Shown here: in pieces, positions 8,237 through 17,125 of the stretch | Layout of the letters: each line of letters begins with the position of its first letter | How positions within the stretch are numbered: the stretch's first letter is position 1 | NCBI GenBank assembly: GCA_039989475.1 | Contig: JBDXHU010000011.1 | Coordinates: 62,001-126,000 of the forward strand | Length of the DNA stretch: 64,000 bases | Direction: 5' to 3' | Origin: JBDXHU01 sp039989475 | GTDB lineage: Bacteria > Pseudomonadota > Gammaproteobacteria > Pseudomonadales > Halieaceae | Notes under the pieces: generated by a model | Seen by the model: the letters and a program-made list of their open reading frames with translations, nothing else | The model's database searches: none | Told to the model about the DNA's origin: nothing | Position numbers and translations under genes: made by a program

Positions 8237-8548
8237 ATGTCAGATGCACCCGCTTACGTTGTGGCCAATTTCACCATTAACGACAAGGATGAATACAGGA
8301 AGTATGAGAAGGGATTCTTCCCCATATTGAAAAAACATGGCGGGTCATTTTTCACCTATGACGACAATACCACCCACCTGGAAGGCTCAGACCCCAGGTC
8401 CGGTCGCATGGTGATATTTCAATTCCCCTCGGAAGCTGCTGCCGAAGCCTGGTACAAGGATCCGGAATACCAGGCCCTGTCAGAATACCGCCGGGCCGGA
8501 ACAGACCTGGTGTCTCTTACCATGGTGCACGGACTGCCGCCGCGCTAA
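8237..8548 (+). CDS. DUF1330 domain protein
   Basis: 103 residues covering a single DUF1330 dimeric alpha/beta barrel: AYVVANFTINDKDEYRKYEKG, then RSGRMVIFQFPSEAAAEAWYKDPEYQAL. These small proteins fold like ferredoxin-type monooxygenase-like barrels; no reaction is established. It is the last gene of the tetR - dehalogenase operon, and its TAA overlaps the stop codon of the convergent CoA-transferase subunit B gene by three bases. Confidence 0.88.
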   Translation: MSDAPAYVVANFTINDKDEYRKYEKGFFPILKKHGGSFFTYDDNTTHLEGSDPRSGRMVIFQFPSEAAAEAWYKDPEYQALSEYRRAGTDLVSLTMVHGLPPR

Positions 8549-9201
8549 AAAACCATTTCCGGAACATCGTCGGGGACAAGCAGCTCCCCGGCGGTGAGAT
8601 TGACAATCTCCTCAACACTCACCCCCGGCGCCCGCTCCCGCAAAACAAACTTGCCATCTTCGATATCCAGCAGTGCCAGGTCAGTCAGTACGCGCCTGAT
8701 GCAGCCTTTGCCGGTGAGCGGCAAGGTGCACTCAGACAGCAACTTGGATTGCCCGGACTTCGAAGCGTGGGTCATGGTCACAATAATATTGTCGGCGCCG
8801 GCAACCAGGTCCATTGCCCCTCCCATGCCCTTGATCAGTTTTCCCGGGATCATGTAGGACGCGATATTGCCGTGACAGTCCACCTCAAAGGCGCCCAGCA
8901 CGGTGAGATCGACATGACCACCGCGGATCATCGCGAAGGATTCCGCCGAGGAGAACAGTGATGCGCCGGTAATCATGGTAACGGTCTGCTTGCCGGCATT
9001 GATCAGGTCCGCATCCACCTCTTCATCCAGCGGAAATTGACCCATGCCCAGCAGGCCATTTTCCGACTGCAGCATCACCTGCATATCGTCGGATATGTAG
9101 TTAGCCGCCAGGGTGGGGATACCTATGCCAAGGTTGACGTAGTAGCCGTCGTGAAATTCCTGGGCGACGCGTTGAGCCAGTTGTTCGCGGGTCAAAGCCA
9201 T
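8545..9201 (-). CDS. scoB: 3-oxoacid CoA-transferase, subunit B
   Basis: 218 residues. With subunit A it moves CoA between succinyl-CoA and a 3-oxoacid such as acetoacetate. The family pattern VNLGIGIPTLAANYI is at residues 23-37. The catalytic glutamate lies in SENGLLGMG at Glu47, which forms the glutamyl-CoA intermediate. The start ATG at 9201 has GGAGG upstream. It lies 12 bases downstream of subunit A, so the two are co-transcribed. The acceptor acid cannot be told from sequence; AtoA-type butyrate/acetoacetate use is an alternative. Confidence 0.92.
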   Translation of the reverse strand: MALTREQLAQRVAQEFHDGYYVNLGIGIPTLAANYISDDMQVMLQSENGLLGMGQFPLDEEVDADLINAGKQTVTMITGASLFSSAESFAMIRGGHVDLTVLGAFEVDCHGNIASYMIPGKLIKGMGGAMDLVAGADNIIVTMTHASKSGQSKLLSECTLPLTGKGCIRRVLTDLALLDIEDGKFVLRERAPGVSVEEIVNLTAGELLVPDDVPEMVF

Positions 9202-9213
9202 GTCAATTCCTCC

Positions 9214-9915
9214 CTAAGCACTGCGCACGGTGCGCTGCTCGATTGTTTTTTCAAAACTGCCCTTGATCAGACGGTTTACATAGATACCGGGCAGGTGAAT
9301 TTCATCCGGATCCAGTTCGCCAACCTCGACAATTTCCTCCACCTCAACGACGGCAATCTTGCCCGCGGTAATCGCCATGGGGTTGAAGTTGCGCGCCGTC
9401 TTGCGGAATAGCAAATTGCCATAGCGATCGGCCTTCCAGGCCTTGGCTATGGAAAAGTCTCCATGCAGCGCCTCTTCGAGAATGTAGTGCTTGCCATTGA
9501 ATTCGCGCACCTCCTTGCCCTCGCCCACCGGCGTGCCGTAGCCCGTGGCCGTAAAGAAGGCGGGGATACCGGCGCCGCCGGCGCGCATTTTCTCTGCCAG
9601 AGTACCCTGTGGTGTGAGCTCGACTTCCAGTTCACCACTCATCATCTGCGCCTCGAACAAGGCATTTTCTCCGACATAGGATGCGATCATCTTCTTGATC
9701 TGCTTGTCTTCCAGCAGTATGCCCAGGCCCGCGCCATCGACGCCGGCATTGTTGGACGCAACAGTCAGGCCTTTTGTGCCCTTGCGCTTTATTTCCTTAA
9801 TCAGGTTCTCCGGTATACCGCAGAGACCGAAGCCCCCGGCGATGATGGTCATATTATCTTCGAGGCCAGCCAGGGCCTCCTCGTAACTGCCAACCACCTT
9901 GTCAAATCCAGACAT
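9214..9915 (-). CDS. scoA: 3-oxoacid CoA-transferase, subunit A
   Basis: 233 residues, matching the usual length of the alpha subunit. Typical motifs are GGFGLCGIPENLI near residue 27 and NAGVDGAGLGILLEDKQIKKMI near 57, with the DPDEIHLPGIYVNRLIKG C-terminus. It partners subunit B immediately downstream. Next upstream on the same strand, with a 72-base gap, is a malonyl-CoA-synthetase-like ligase. The three genes may form one operon for activation of short organic acids or ketone bodies. Confidence 0.92.
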   Translation of the reverse strand: MSGFDKVVGSYEEALAGLEDNMTIIAGGFGLCGIPENLIKEIKRKGTKGLTVASNNAGVDGAGLGILLEDKQIKKMIASYVGENALFEAQMMSGELEVELTPQGTLAEKMRAGGAGIPAFFTATGYGTPVGEGKEVREFNGKHYILEEALHGDFSIAKAWKADRYGNLLFRKTARNFNPMAITAGKIAVVEVEEIVEVGELDPDEIHLPGIYVNRLIKGSFEKTIEQRTVRSA

Positions 9916-9987
9916 AGTGCACTCCGCTGCTTGTATCGCTATGGGGCAAGTGTACGCATGCCAGGCGAAATGAGGAACAGCGCTGTT

Positions 9988-11496
9988 TCACGAGGCGAAT
10001 CGATCACGCAGCAGCTTCTTCTGCACCTTGCCCATGGCATTGCGTGGCAAGGCATCGATCACTTCAACCCGCTTCGGTACCTTGAAGTTGGCCAGCTGTG
10101 CCTTACAGTGAGCGATTACCTCATCAGCAGTTGCTGCGGCGCCCCCGGCAACAATCACCGCCACCACCGCCTCGCCAAAGTCCGCATCGGCAACACCAAT
10201 GACCGCCGACTCTTCCACGCCGGCCAGTTCATCTATCACCAGTTCAATTTCCTTTGGGTAAACGTTGAGTCCGCCGGTGATGATCATGTCCTTGGCGCGA
10301 CCGACGATAGTCACATAGCCATCACTGTCGATGGTGGCCTTGTCACCGGTATTGAAAAAACCGTCACTGGTAAAATCCTCGGCGGTCTTGTCCGGCATCT
10401 GCCAGTAGCCAGGGAACACATTAGGGCCCTGTACTTGCAGGTTACCCGTCTCGCCATGGGCCAGGCGCCCTCCCGCCTCATCGACAACGCGCAGGCTTAT
10501 GCCGGGCAGTGCGGGCCCGACGGTCCCGGCACGGCGCTCACCCCGCAGTGGATTGGAGGTGTTCATGCCGGTCTCGGTCATGCCGTAGCGTTCGAGGATG
10601 CTGTGCCCGGTACGCGCCTTGAACTCAACAAAGGTTTCCGCCAGCAGTGGCGCGGAGCCCGAAACAAACAAGCGCATATTCGCACAACAGCCTGACCCGA
10701 AATCGGGGTTTGCCAGCAGCCGGGTGTAGAACGTTGGAACACCCATCATCACCGTGCAATCAGGTAATGCAGCAACCGCGGCCTGGTCGGAGAAGCCACT
10801 GTGCCATACCATGCTCGCGCCACTCATCAGCACGCAGCTTATGCCGACAAACAAGCCATGTACGTGGTAGATCGGCAACATATGCAGGAGGCGGTCAGAC
10901 GCTGAGAAGCCCCAGGCCTCAACCAGGGTTTCAGCATTCTTGCGCAGGTTGTCATGGCTTAGCATGATGCCCTTGGGCTGGCCCGTGGTGCCCGACGAAT
11001 ACAGCAGGGCCGCCATATCCGCACCCTCGCATCGGGCCACCTCAGCCTCCGCAGCTGCATCTGCAGCCTGCTCCATCAGACTACCGCTTCCATCAGCATT
11101 GAGTGTCAACACAGCCTTAACGCCGGTTTCTGGAAGCACAGACTCGATCAAGGCGAGCGCATCACTATCGCAGATCACCAGGGTGGGCTGGGCATTGCCC
11201 AGGAAGAATGCGAGTTCCGATGCCTTGTAGGCCGTGTTTAGCGGGTGGTATACCAGGCCCGCGCGCAGGCAGGCCAGGTAGAGAAACAGGTTCTCCACCG
11301 ATTTATGCACCTGCACGGTAACCCGGTCGCCGGGTGCAGCCCCGTGCTGCAACAGGCTGTTGGCGATCCGCGCGGAAAACTGGTCGGCTTCTGCATAACT
11401 CACGCTGCGCCCCTGCGCGGTGACCAGCAGCTGTGACTCACGGTCCGCAGGGAAGTGATCCTGAAAATGCGCGTAGAGGTTCGCGTTGCCAGACAT
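9988..11496 (-). CDS. Malonyl-CoA synthetase-like acyl-CoA ligase
   Basis: 502 residues of the ANL adenylating family. The P-loop-like motif is LLYSSGTTGQPKGIMLSH. The core motifs YGMTETGM and FNTGDKATIDSDGYVTIVGRAKDMIITGGLNVYPKEIE follow, ending with the catalytic lysine region PRNAMGKVQKKLL. The N-terminal segment YLACLRAGLVYHPLNTAYKASELAFFLGNAQP closely resembles MatB malonyl/methylmalonyl-CoA synthetases. It should form an acyl-CoA from a short (di)carboxylate, ATP and CoA. It lies upstream of scoAB on the same strand and divergent to the SDR/mesaconyl-CoA set, so methylmalonate, malonate or a related diacid are plausible. Substrate choice is inferred from remembered similarity. Confidence 0.8.
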   Translation of the reverse strand: MSGNANLYAHFQDHFPADRESQLLVTAQGRSVSYAEADQFSARIANSLLQHGAAPGDRVTVQVHKSVENLFLYLACLRAGLVYHPLNTAYKASELAFFLGNAQPTLVICDSDALALIESVLPETGVKAVLTLNADGSGSLMEQAADAAAEAEVARCEGADMAALLYSSGTTGQPKGIMLSHDNLRKNAETLVEAWGFSASDRLLHMLPIYHVHGLFVGISCVLMSGASMVWHSGFSDQAAVAALPDCTVMMGVPTFYTRLLANPDFGSGCCANMRLFVSGSAPLLAETFVEFKARTGHSILERYGMTETGMNTSNPLRGERRAGTVGPALPGISLRVVDEAGGRLAHGETGNLQVQGPNVFPGYWQMPDKTAEDFTSDGFFNTGDKATIDSDGYVTIVGRAKDMIITGGLNVYPKEIELVIDELAGVEESAVIGVADADFGEAVVAVIVAGGAAATADEVIAHCKAQLANFKVPKRVEVIDALPRNAMGKVQKKLLRDRFAS

Positions 11497-11588
11497 GCCT
11501 GTGCCCCCTGTATTTACCGCGACAGCAGCGGAAGTAAATCGGTATTATGACACTAGTCTGCTAAAACATAGTTTCTGCGAGGGTTGCG

Positions 11589-12347
11589 ATGCAACTGGAT
11601 TCAAAAGTAGTGGTAATAAGCGGTGCAGCGCGTGGGCTGGGGCGCGCCTACGCGGTCGCAATGGCGGCCGAAGGTGCTTCAATTCTGGCCTGCGATGTCA
11701 ATGACTGTAGTGCAACGGTGGCCGAGGTCGAGGCGGCGGGCGGCCGCATAGAATCTGTGACCACCGACATCTCCAATATGGAAAGTTGCCTGGCGATGGC
11801 GGATGCCGCAGTCTCCGCATTCGGAAAAATCGATGTGCTTGTCAATAATGCCGCCTTGTACGCAAGCCTGAAAGGGGCTCGCTTCGAGGACCTGGATGAA
11901 GCCCAGTGGGACGCGGTAATGAACGTCAATATCAAAGGCGTGTGGCAGTCTTGCAAGGCGGTAGTGAATCCGATGCGAGCCGCGGGCGGCGGCTCCATCA
12001 TCAATATCGCATCACTGGCCGCCGTCTACGGACTCCCCTACGGTTGTGACTACGTTGCCTCCAAGGCTGCAGTAATTGGCATGACCCGGACCATGGCCCG
12101 CGAACTGGGCAAAGACAGTATCAGGGTCAATGCGGTGGCCCCCTCGGCGGTAATGACCGAGGGCACCGAGGAGTTTTTTGGCGACAAATTCGAGAAAGCC
12201 AAATCGGTTATCGCCTCGGGGCAGGTCATCCCGCGTAACCTGGAAACCGCTGATCTGACCGGAACGCTGGTCTATCTCGCCTCGGATGCGAGTAGCTTTG
12301 TCACCGGCCAGACCCATATGGTGGATGGCGGCTCTTGGTTCCTGTAG
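11589..12347 (+). CDS. Short-chain dehydrogenase/reductase (SDR)
   Basis: 252 residues, classical SDR. The cofactor site is VISGAARGLGRAY (residues ~9-21), followed by the Asp of LACDVND, which suggests NAD preference. NNAA occurs in the middle, the active-site serine lies in IINIASLAA, and the catalytic pair is YVASK. The C-terminus LVYLASDASSFVTGQTHMVDGGSW is typical. It oxidises or reduces a hydroxyl/keto group on an unknown substrate. It begins a plus-strand run with the acyl-CoA dehydrogenase 38 bases downstream and is likely co-transcribed with it. Confidence 0.88.
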   Translation: MQLDSKVVVISGAARGLGRAYAVAMAAEGASILACDVNDCSATVAEVEAAGGRIESVTTDISNMESCLAMADAAVSAFGKIDVLVNNAALYASLKGARFEDLDEAQWDAVMNVNIKGVWQSCKAVVNPMRAAGGGSIINIASLAAVYGLPYGCDYVASKAAVIGMTRTMARELGKDSIRVNAVAPSAVMTEGTEEFFGDKFEKAKSVIASGQVIPRNLETADLTGTLVYLASDASSFVTGQTHMVDGGSWFL

Positions 12348-12385
12348 CACAGAGCTGTGGTAGCGATTCCTAGGGCCTGGCTCTT

Positions 12386-14101
12386 ATGTCAGAAGCACTA
12401 AACGAACATCTTGAATCCGACCAGGCTGCACAGGCCGCCGCCTGTGTTGACGCCCTGCGCACCGAAGTTGATGCGGCGCTGCTGCATCTCAATCGTCTCT
12501 GCACGATCAATGGCCACTTTGCAGCCGCCCAACTGGATGCTCACCAGCAGGTCAGCTATGAGCTGGCATTTTGCGTGGCTGAGCTTGAAGCCTCAGAAGT
12601 GATGCTGCACTACGCGGAACGGGTTTCCGCTGAGGACGCCTTGTGCGAGCCACTGGCACTCGCCTTCTGTGCTGAGAATTTGCGCACGATATGGCAACGG
12701 CTATTAGCCCATGCACCCGGGACCGGGCTCTCCAGCCCTCGACTGTTGGAGCTGATGGGCTGCGAACCGCTGGCCAGCTTTCTGGCGAAGCACGGTGATG
12801 TGGCGCAGTTCGCAGCGATAGGGGCGAAGCTCCTGGAGCGCTCCAGCGCACATCTGCCCAGCGGACTGGGCGAAGAAAAAGACATGATTCGTGACAGCTT
12901 CGCGCGTTTCGCCGAGCAAGTCGTCATGCCACAGGCCGAGCATATTCATCGCTTCGACACAGATATCCCGGATGAAATCATCACCGGTGCTGCGGAAATG
13001 GGCTGCTTTGGCAGCTGTATTCCGGAGCGTTTTGGCGGCCTGATGCCCGATGAGCGCCACGATAGCATTGGCATGCTGGTAGTGACCGAAGAGCTTTCTC
13101 GCGGCTCGCTGGGCGCGGCGGGCAGCCTGATCACCCGCCCGGAAATTGCTGCGCGTGCACTGCTGGCTGGTGGCACCGAGGAACAAAAAGCAGCCTGGCT
13201 GCCCCGCCTGGCTGCGGGTGAGGCCCTGGCCGCAATTGCCATAACCGAGCCTGATTATGGATCGAATGTAGCTGCGCTTTCGCTCAAGGCCAGTCGGGTA
13301 GACGGCGGCTGGCTTCTCAATGGTGCCAAGACCTGGTGTACCTTTGCCGGTAAGGCCGATGTCCTGGTCGTGATAGCCCGCACTGATTCTGATCGCGACG
13401 CCAGGCAGAAGAAAGATCATCGCGGACTGAGCATGTTCCTGGCAGAAAAGCCGCGCTTCAGCGGTCACGAATTCAGCTATGACAGCCCTGCCGGTGGTCG
13501 CCTGAGCGGAAAGGCTATTCCGACTATCGGTTATAGGGGCATGCATTCCTTTGACCTGTCCTTTGAGGACTATTTTGTAGCCGACGCCGGCCTGGTTGGC
13601 GGCGAGGCCGGCCTGGGGCAGGGTTTCTATCTCTCCATGGCGGGCTTGTCTGGTGGGCGCATACAGACATCCGCCCGCGCCTGCGGCGTCATGAAGGCGG
13701 CGCTTGAACGGGCTGTTAGCTACGCGCGTGACCGGAAAGTATTCGACGCCCCCATTGGTGACTACCAGCTTACCCAGGTCAAACTGGCGCGCATGTGGGC
13801 GGCACTCACGGCCTCGCGGCAGTTCAGCTATGCCGTGGCGCGCATGCTCGATGACGGCGCCGGCAAGATGGATGCGAGCCTGGTCAAATTGTTCAGCTGC
13901 CGCGCAGCGGAGTGGGTAACCCGCGAGGCGCTGCAAATTCACGGTGGCATGGGTTATGCCGAGGAAAGCGACGTGAGCCGCTATTTCGTGGATGCGCGGG
14001 TGCTGTCCATTTTTGAGGGTGCCGAGGAAACCCTGGCACTGAAGGTCATCTCCCGCGAGCTAATCTCTAATGCCGGAGACAATAGCGGAGAGACAAACTA
14101 A
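12386..14101 (+). CDS. Acyl-CoA dehydrogenase, probable (2S)-methylsuccinyl-CoA dehydrogenase type
   Basis: 571 residues. Ordinary acyl-CoA dehydrogenases have ~380; the extra ~150 residues at the N-terminus form a helical domain, as in methylsuccinyl-CoA dehydrogenase (Mcd) of the ethylmalonyl-CoA pathway. The flavin domain starts near DMIRDSFARFAEQVV. The family motifs AIAITEPDYGSNVAAL, NGAKTWCTFAGKADVLVVIART, YRGMHSFDLSFEDYFV and LQIHGGMGYAEESDVSRYFVDAR are all present. Mcd oxidises methylsuccinyl-CoA to mesaconyl-C1-CoA. The stop codon overlaps the next ATG by one base (TAATG), and that gene looks like a mesaconyl-CoA transferase, which supports this role. The call is by architecture and neighbours, not by search; a different branched acyl-CoA is possible. 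Confidence 0.75.
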   Translation: MSEALNEHLESDQAAQAAACVDALRTEVDAALLHLNRLCTINGHFAAAQLDAHQQVSYELAFCVAELEASEVMLHYAERVSAEDALCEPLALAFCAENLRTIWQRLLAHAPGTGLSSPRLLELMGCEPLASFLAKHGDVAQFAAIGAKLLERSSAHLPSGLGEEKDMIRDSFARFAEQVVMPQAEHIHRFDTDIPDEIITGAAEMGCFGSCIPERFGGLMPDERHDSIGMLVVTEELSRGSLGAAGSLITRPEIAARALLAGGTEEQKAAWLPRLAAGEALAAIAITEPDYGSNVAALSLKASRVDGGWLLNGAKTWCTFAGKADVLVVIARTDSDRDARQKKDHRGLSMFLAEKPRFSGHEFSYDSPAGGRLSGKAIPTIGYRGMHSFDLSFEDYFVADAGLVGGEAGLGQGFYLSMAGLSGGRIQTSARACGVMKAALERAVSYARDRKVFDAPIGDYQLTQVKLARMWAALTASRQFSYAVARMLDDGAGKMDASLVKLFSCRAAEWVTREALQIHGGMGYAEESDVSRYFVDARVLSIFEGAEETLALKVISRELISNAGDNSGETN

Positions 14102-15324
14102 TGCAGGACGTCTTGTCTGGACTGCGGGTAGTTGAGGGAAGTGCGTTCGTTGCCGCACCCTCCGGCGGCATGACATTGGCTCAGTTGGGCGCAGACGTGA
14201 TCCGCTTTGACCCCATCGGCGGCGGCATCGACTACCGCCGCTGGCCGGTGACAGAGAACAATGAAAGTATTTACTGGCACAGCCTTAACAAGGGCAAGCG
14301 ATCCATCGCAGTAGACTTCAAAAAACCCGAGGGCCGCGAACTGCTAACCCAGCTGATCACCGCTCCCGGTGAGGATTGCGGCTTGTTCCTGACCAATTTC
14401 CCCGCCCGTGGCTGGTTGGCAGACGACAAACTGCGTGCGCAACGCGAGGATCTGATCTACCTGAATCTCACCGGAGACAGGCATGGCGGCAGTGCCCTGG
14501 ACTATACCGTTAACAGCAAGGTGGGCTTTCCCTATCTAACGGGCACAGCGAATGACGGCGAGGCAATTAACGCCCCGCTACCCGCCTGGGATGTGATCGC
14601 CGGGCAACATATCGCCCTGGGATTGCTGGCCGCCGAACGTCAGCGCCTGCGCACTGGCAAAGGCCAGTTCGTTAAGCTAGCCCTGGCCGATGTGGCACTG
14701 GCTACCGTGGGCCATCTCGGCTATATCGGCGAGGTCATGGTAAATGGCACCGAGCGAGAACCCATCGGCAATCATATCTATGGCAGCTTTGGCCGCGATT
14801 TTGAATGTCGAGATGGTGGCCGGGTAATGATTGTTGGTGTCAGCCCCAACCAGTGGCAGGCCATCCTCAAGGCCACTGGCCAGGAGCAGGCCGTTACCAG
14901 CCTGGGCGAGTCCATGGGACTGGATTTCAATCGGGAGGGTGATCGCTACAAAGGCCGCGAGGCGATCTGCGAGTTGCTGGAGCCCTGGTTCGCCGAGAGC
15001 GATTTTGGTCCACTTACTGAGCAACTGGAGGCTGCGGGAGTTTGCTGGGGCAAGTATCAGACCGTAGCAGAGCTGGTGCACAGTGACATTGATTGCACTA
15101 CAGACAACCCCCTGTTCGAGCAACGTGAACAACCTGGGATCGGCGAGTACCTGATGCCGCAAAACCCACTGGATTTTAACGCCGCCGATCGACACCCTGT
15201 GCGTCCCGCGCCCCGACTGGGGCAACACAGCGATGAAATCCTGGCGGATATTCTGGGGCTGGGTAGCGGCGAGATCGGCCGCTACCACGATGCAGGTATT
15301 GTCGCAGGGGCTAGCGGCGACTGA
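14101..15324 (+). CDS. Family III (CaiB/BaiF) CoA-transferase, probable mesaconyl-CoA C1-C4 transferase
   Basis: 407 residues of the family III CoA-transferase fold. Motifs seen are ADVIRFDPIGGGIDYRRWPV, WHSLNKGKRSIAVDFKKPEGRE and LIYLNLTGD. The probable catalytic aspartate is Asp164 in PAWDVIAGQH. In the 3-hydroxypropionate bicycle, Mct moves CoA within one molecule, from the C1 to the C4 carboxyl of mesaconate. The direct overlap with an Mcd-like gene and the Meh-like hydratase gene 46 bases on both fit that role. Other family III substrates cannot be excluded from sequence alone. Confidence 0.75.
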   Translation: MQDVLSGLRVVEGSAFVAAPSGGMTLAQLGADVIRFDPIGGGIDYRRWPVTENNESIYWHSLNKGKRSIAVDFKKPEGRELLTQLITAPGEDCGLFLTNFPARGWLADDKLRAQREDLIYLNLTGDRHGGSALDYTVNSKVGFPYLTGTANDGEAINAPLPAWDVIAGQHIALGLLAAERQRLRTGKGQFVKLALADVALATVGHLGYIGEVMVNGTEREPIGNHIYGSFGRDFECRDGGRVMIVGVSPNQWQAILKATGQEQAVTSLGESMGLDFNREGDRYKGREAICELLEPWFAESDFGPLTEQLEAAGVCWGKYQTVAELVHSDIDCTTDNPLFEQREQPGIGEYLMPQNPLDFNAADRHPVRPAPRLGQHSDEILADILGLGSGEIGRYHDAGIVAGASGD

Positions 15325-15370
15325 TGATGCAAGGCTTTCACCTGTCGGCCAACTCTTTCGGAGAATATCG

Positions 15371-16222
15371 ATGTCAGAAGAAGTAGATATTGATCACCTG
15401 CGCAGCTGGATTGGCAAGCAAGACCGCGAGAGCGACAGCATCACGCCCGAGCTCCTGAAACGGTTCCGGGCGACGCTCAGCGGTATCACGGAAGTTGTAA
15501 CTGAACTGCCCCTCGGGATTCACTGGTGCCTGGCACAAGCAGCGGTAAACAGTGATGAACTGGGTGTAGATGGCCACCCTGCCAAGGGCGGATTTTTGCC
15601 TCCGGTACCCCTACCCCGTCGCATGTGGGCGTCCAGTCGACTTCGGATTCATCGGCAACCGGGCCTTGCTGAACCCATCGAGAGAACATCGACAATCGCC
15701 GATGTTGTGCTGAAGCAAAGCGCCAACTCCGGCCCGCTGGTATTCGTGCAGGTTGATCACGAGTATGTGCAAGACGGTGAATCACTGATAGAAGACCGGC
15801 AGACGATTGTTTATCGACAGCCCGCGGCGTTCAAGCAGGCTGTAGTCCAGGAGAAAGCCCAGGAGCCAGCCAACGCAATCACTGTCCTGCCTGACAGCAC
15901 GCTGCTGTTCCGCTACTCCGCCATCACCTTCAACGGTCATCGAATTCATTATGATCAGCCCTACACGACCAGCGAGGAGGGCTATCCCGGACTTGTGGTA
16001 CACGGCCCGCTGATGGCGACCCTGCTAATGAACCTGGCGCAATCCAGCCAGCCGCTCACGCCATTGCGGGAGTTTGAATTTCGGGGCATGGCGCCGGCGT
16101 TTGTGGATCAGGCCCTGCAACTGCTGGTAAACGATGCAGCTGGCGAATCTCTTGAGATCAGGAATCATGAGGGCGCATTGATCATGACAGCCAGCGCGGG
16201 CTTCGGCGACACGGATCAATAA
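15371..16222 (+). CDS. MaoC/HTD2-type hydratase, probable mesaconyl-C4-CoA hydratase
   Basis: 283 residues. The start chosen is ATG 15371, with GGAG eight bases upstream, rather than the in-frame GTG/TTG codons inside the preceding gene. The N-terminal half (LRSWIGKQDRESDSITPELLKRFRATL, GGFLPPVPLPRRMWASSRLRIH) is the FAS1-like dehydratase half. The C-terminal half has RYSAITFNGHRIHYDQPYTTSEEGYPGLVVHGPLMATLL, the MaoC hot-dog motif with the catalytic His near FNGHRIHYD. Mesaconyl-C4-CoA hydratase makes citramalyl-CoA. The preceding CoA-transferase and Mcd-like genes support that. The lyase that would split citramalyl-CoA to pyruvate and acetyl-CoA is not in the window. Confidence 0.78.
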   Translation: MSEEVDIDHLRSWIGKQDRESDSITPELLKRFRATLSGITEVVTELPLGIHWCLAQAAVNSDELGVDGHPAKGGFLPPVPLPRRMWASSRLRIHRQPGLAEPIERTSTIADVVLKQSANSGPLVFVQVDHEYVQDGESLIEDRQTIVYRQPAAFKQAVVQEKAQEPANAITVLPDSTLLFRYSAITFNGHRIHYDQPYTTSEEGYPGLVVHGPLMATLLMNLAQSSQPLTPLREFEFRGMAPAFVDQALQLLVNDAAGESLEIRNHEGALIMTASAGFGDTDQ

Positions 16223-16231
16223 TCGAAAAGC

Positions 16232-16918
16232 TTAGCGAGCAAAGCTGATCTTCAGGCCAGCTGTCCTGCCATGCGCGGCAATATGATCCAGCAGCGTATA
16301 GATGAACAGAATCACGCCCGCCATTTCCAGGAATTCTTCCACCGCATTCCACAGATTGTATTCCAGCGTATCAAGCAGGTCATTTTCTTCGTGCCAGATC
16401 GTCCCCCACTCAACGCCTACAGCACCGCCGACATAGATAAGGCCGGACAGCAGGAACAAGCAGCGCGTGCGGGTGGGCAGTGCCCAGAGAAACGGCAGAT
16501 AGCTCACCCCTACCACCAGCACAATGACCGCACCGAAAGTTGTCCAGTGCGTGCCGTCCACGACCGTATTCACAAACTCATGGAAGCCCGCCACCTCATC
16601 GAGTGACAGCAGGTGAAAGCCGATGGCCAATAGCAACCACCATAGGTACTTGCCCTGTGCTTCAGTCCGCACATAGCGCGCCTGCAGCAGCGACAGTTGG
16701 CCGGCAAAAAGAAGTATCAGGGCGCTAAACCAGGTGCCAAGACTCTCCTCTTCGTCGAGGTCGAAAAAGGAAATATACAGCCAGTCGTCGATTGGCAGCA
16801 GGTCTTCATACCAGATCACAACGGCAAGCACGTGGGCCGCGGTCAGGCACAAGGCAACCCACAGCAGGAAAAAACCGGTCTTGCTGGCCGTTATTTGTAA
16901 GTCGCTGGTTTCGCTCAT
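16232..16918 (-). CDS. Integral membrane protein, function unknown
   Basis: 228 residues from ATG 16918 (MSETSDLQ). An upstream in-frame ATG at 16996 would add 26 residues of poor sequence and no better ribosome-binding site. At least five hydrophobic segments are visible: GFFLLWVALCLTAAHVLAVVIWY, WFSALILLFAGQLSLL, YLWWLLLAIGFHLLSL, FGAVIVLVVGVSYLPFLWAL, CLFLLSGLIYVGGAVGVEW. Acidic residues lie between them (FDLDEEESLG, SLDEVAGFHEFV). I do not recognise the family. It is convergent with the hydratase gene, stops ten bases apart, so it is a separate transcript. Confidence 0.75.
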   Translation of the reverse strand: MSETSDLQITASKTGFFLLWVALCLTAAHVLAVVIWYEDLLPIDDWLYISFFDLDEEESLGTWFSALILLFAGQLSLLQARYVRTEAQGKYLWWLLLAIGFHLLSLDEVAGFHEFVNTVVDGTHWTTFGAVIVLVVGVSYLPFLWALPTRTRCLFLLSGLIYVGGAVGVEWGTIWHEENDLLDTLEYNLWNAVEEFLEMAGVILFIYTLLDHIAAHGRTAGLKISFAR

Positions 16919-17125
16919 GGCTGCCAATCCGGGGAATGCCGTCTGCGACGGTGGGCACAAAGTTATCGATGGAGTATAGATTGAAATGCGCGGCACTGGC
17001 AGCCACCGATTTCAAGCCGCGGTGGGTAGCTCGACTGGCGTTAGTGAAAATATTTACCGCCAGCCCGGCTAATCCCGTCTATGCTAAGGCATTTCGCCAA
17101 CAGGAGAAGGCATTTGAGCAACTGC

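Noticed and set aside
9463..10695. 410-codon plus-strand open frame
   Set aside because: It is antisense to the CoA-transferase subunit A and the acyl-CoA ligase, both with full family motifs; the product has no recognisable domain.
12704..13942. 412-codon minus-strand open frame
   Set aside because: It lies wholly antisense to the acyl-CoA dehydrogenase gene, whose motifs and operon overlap are clear.
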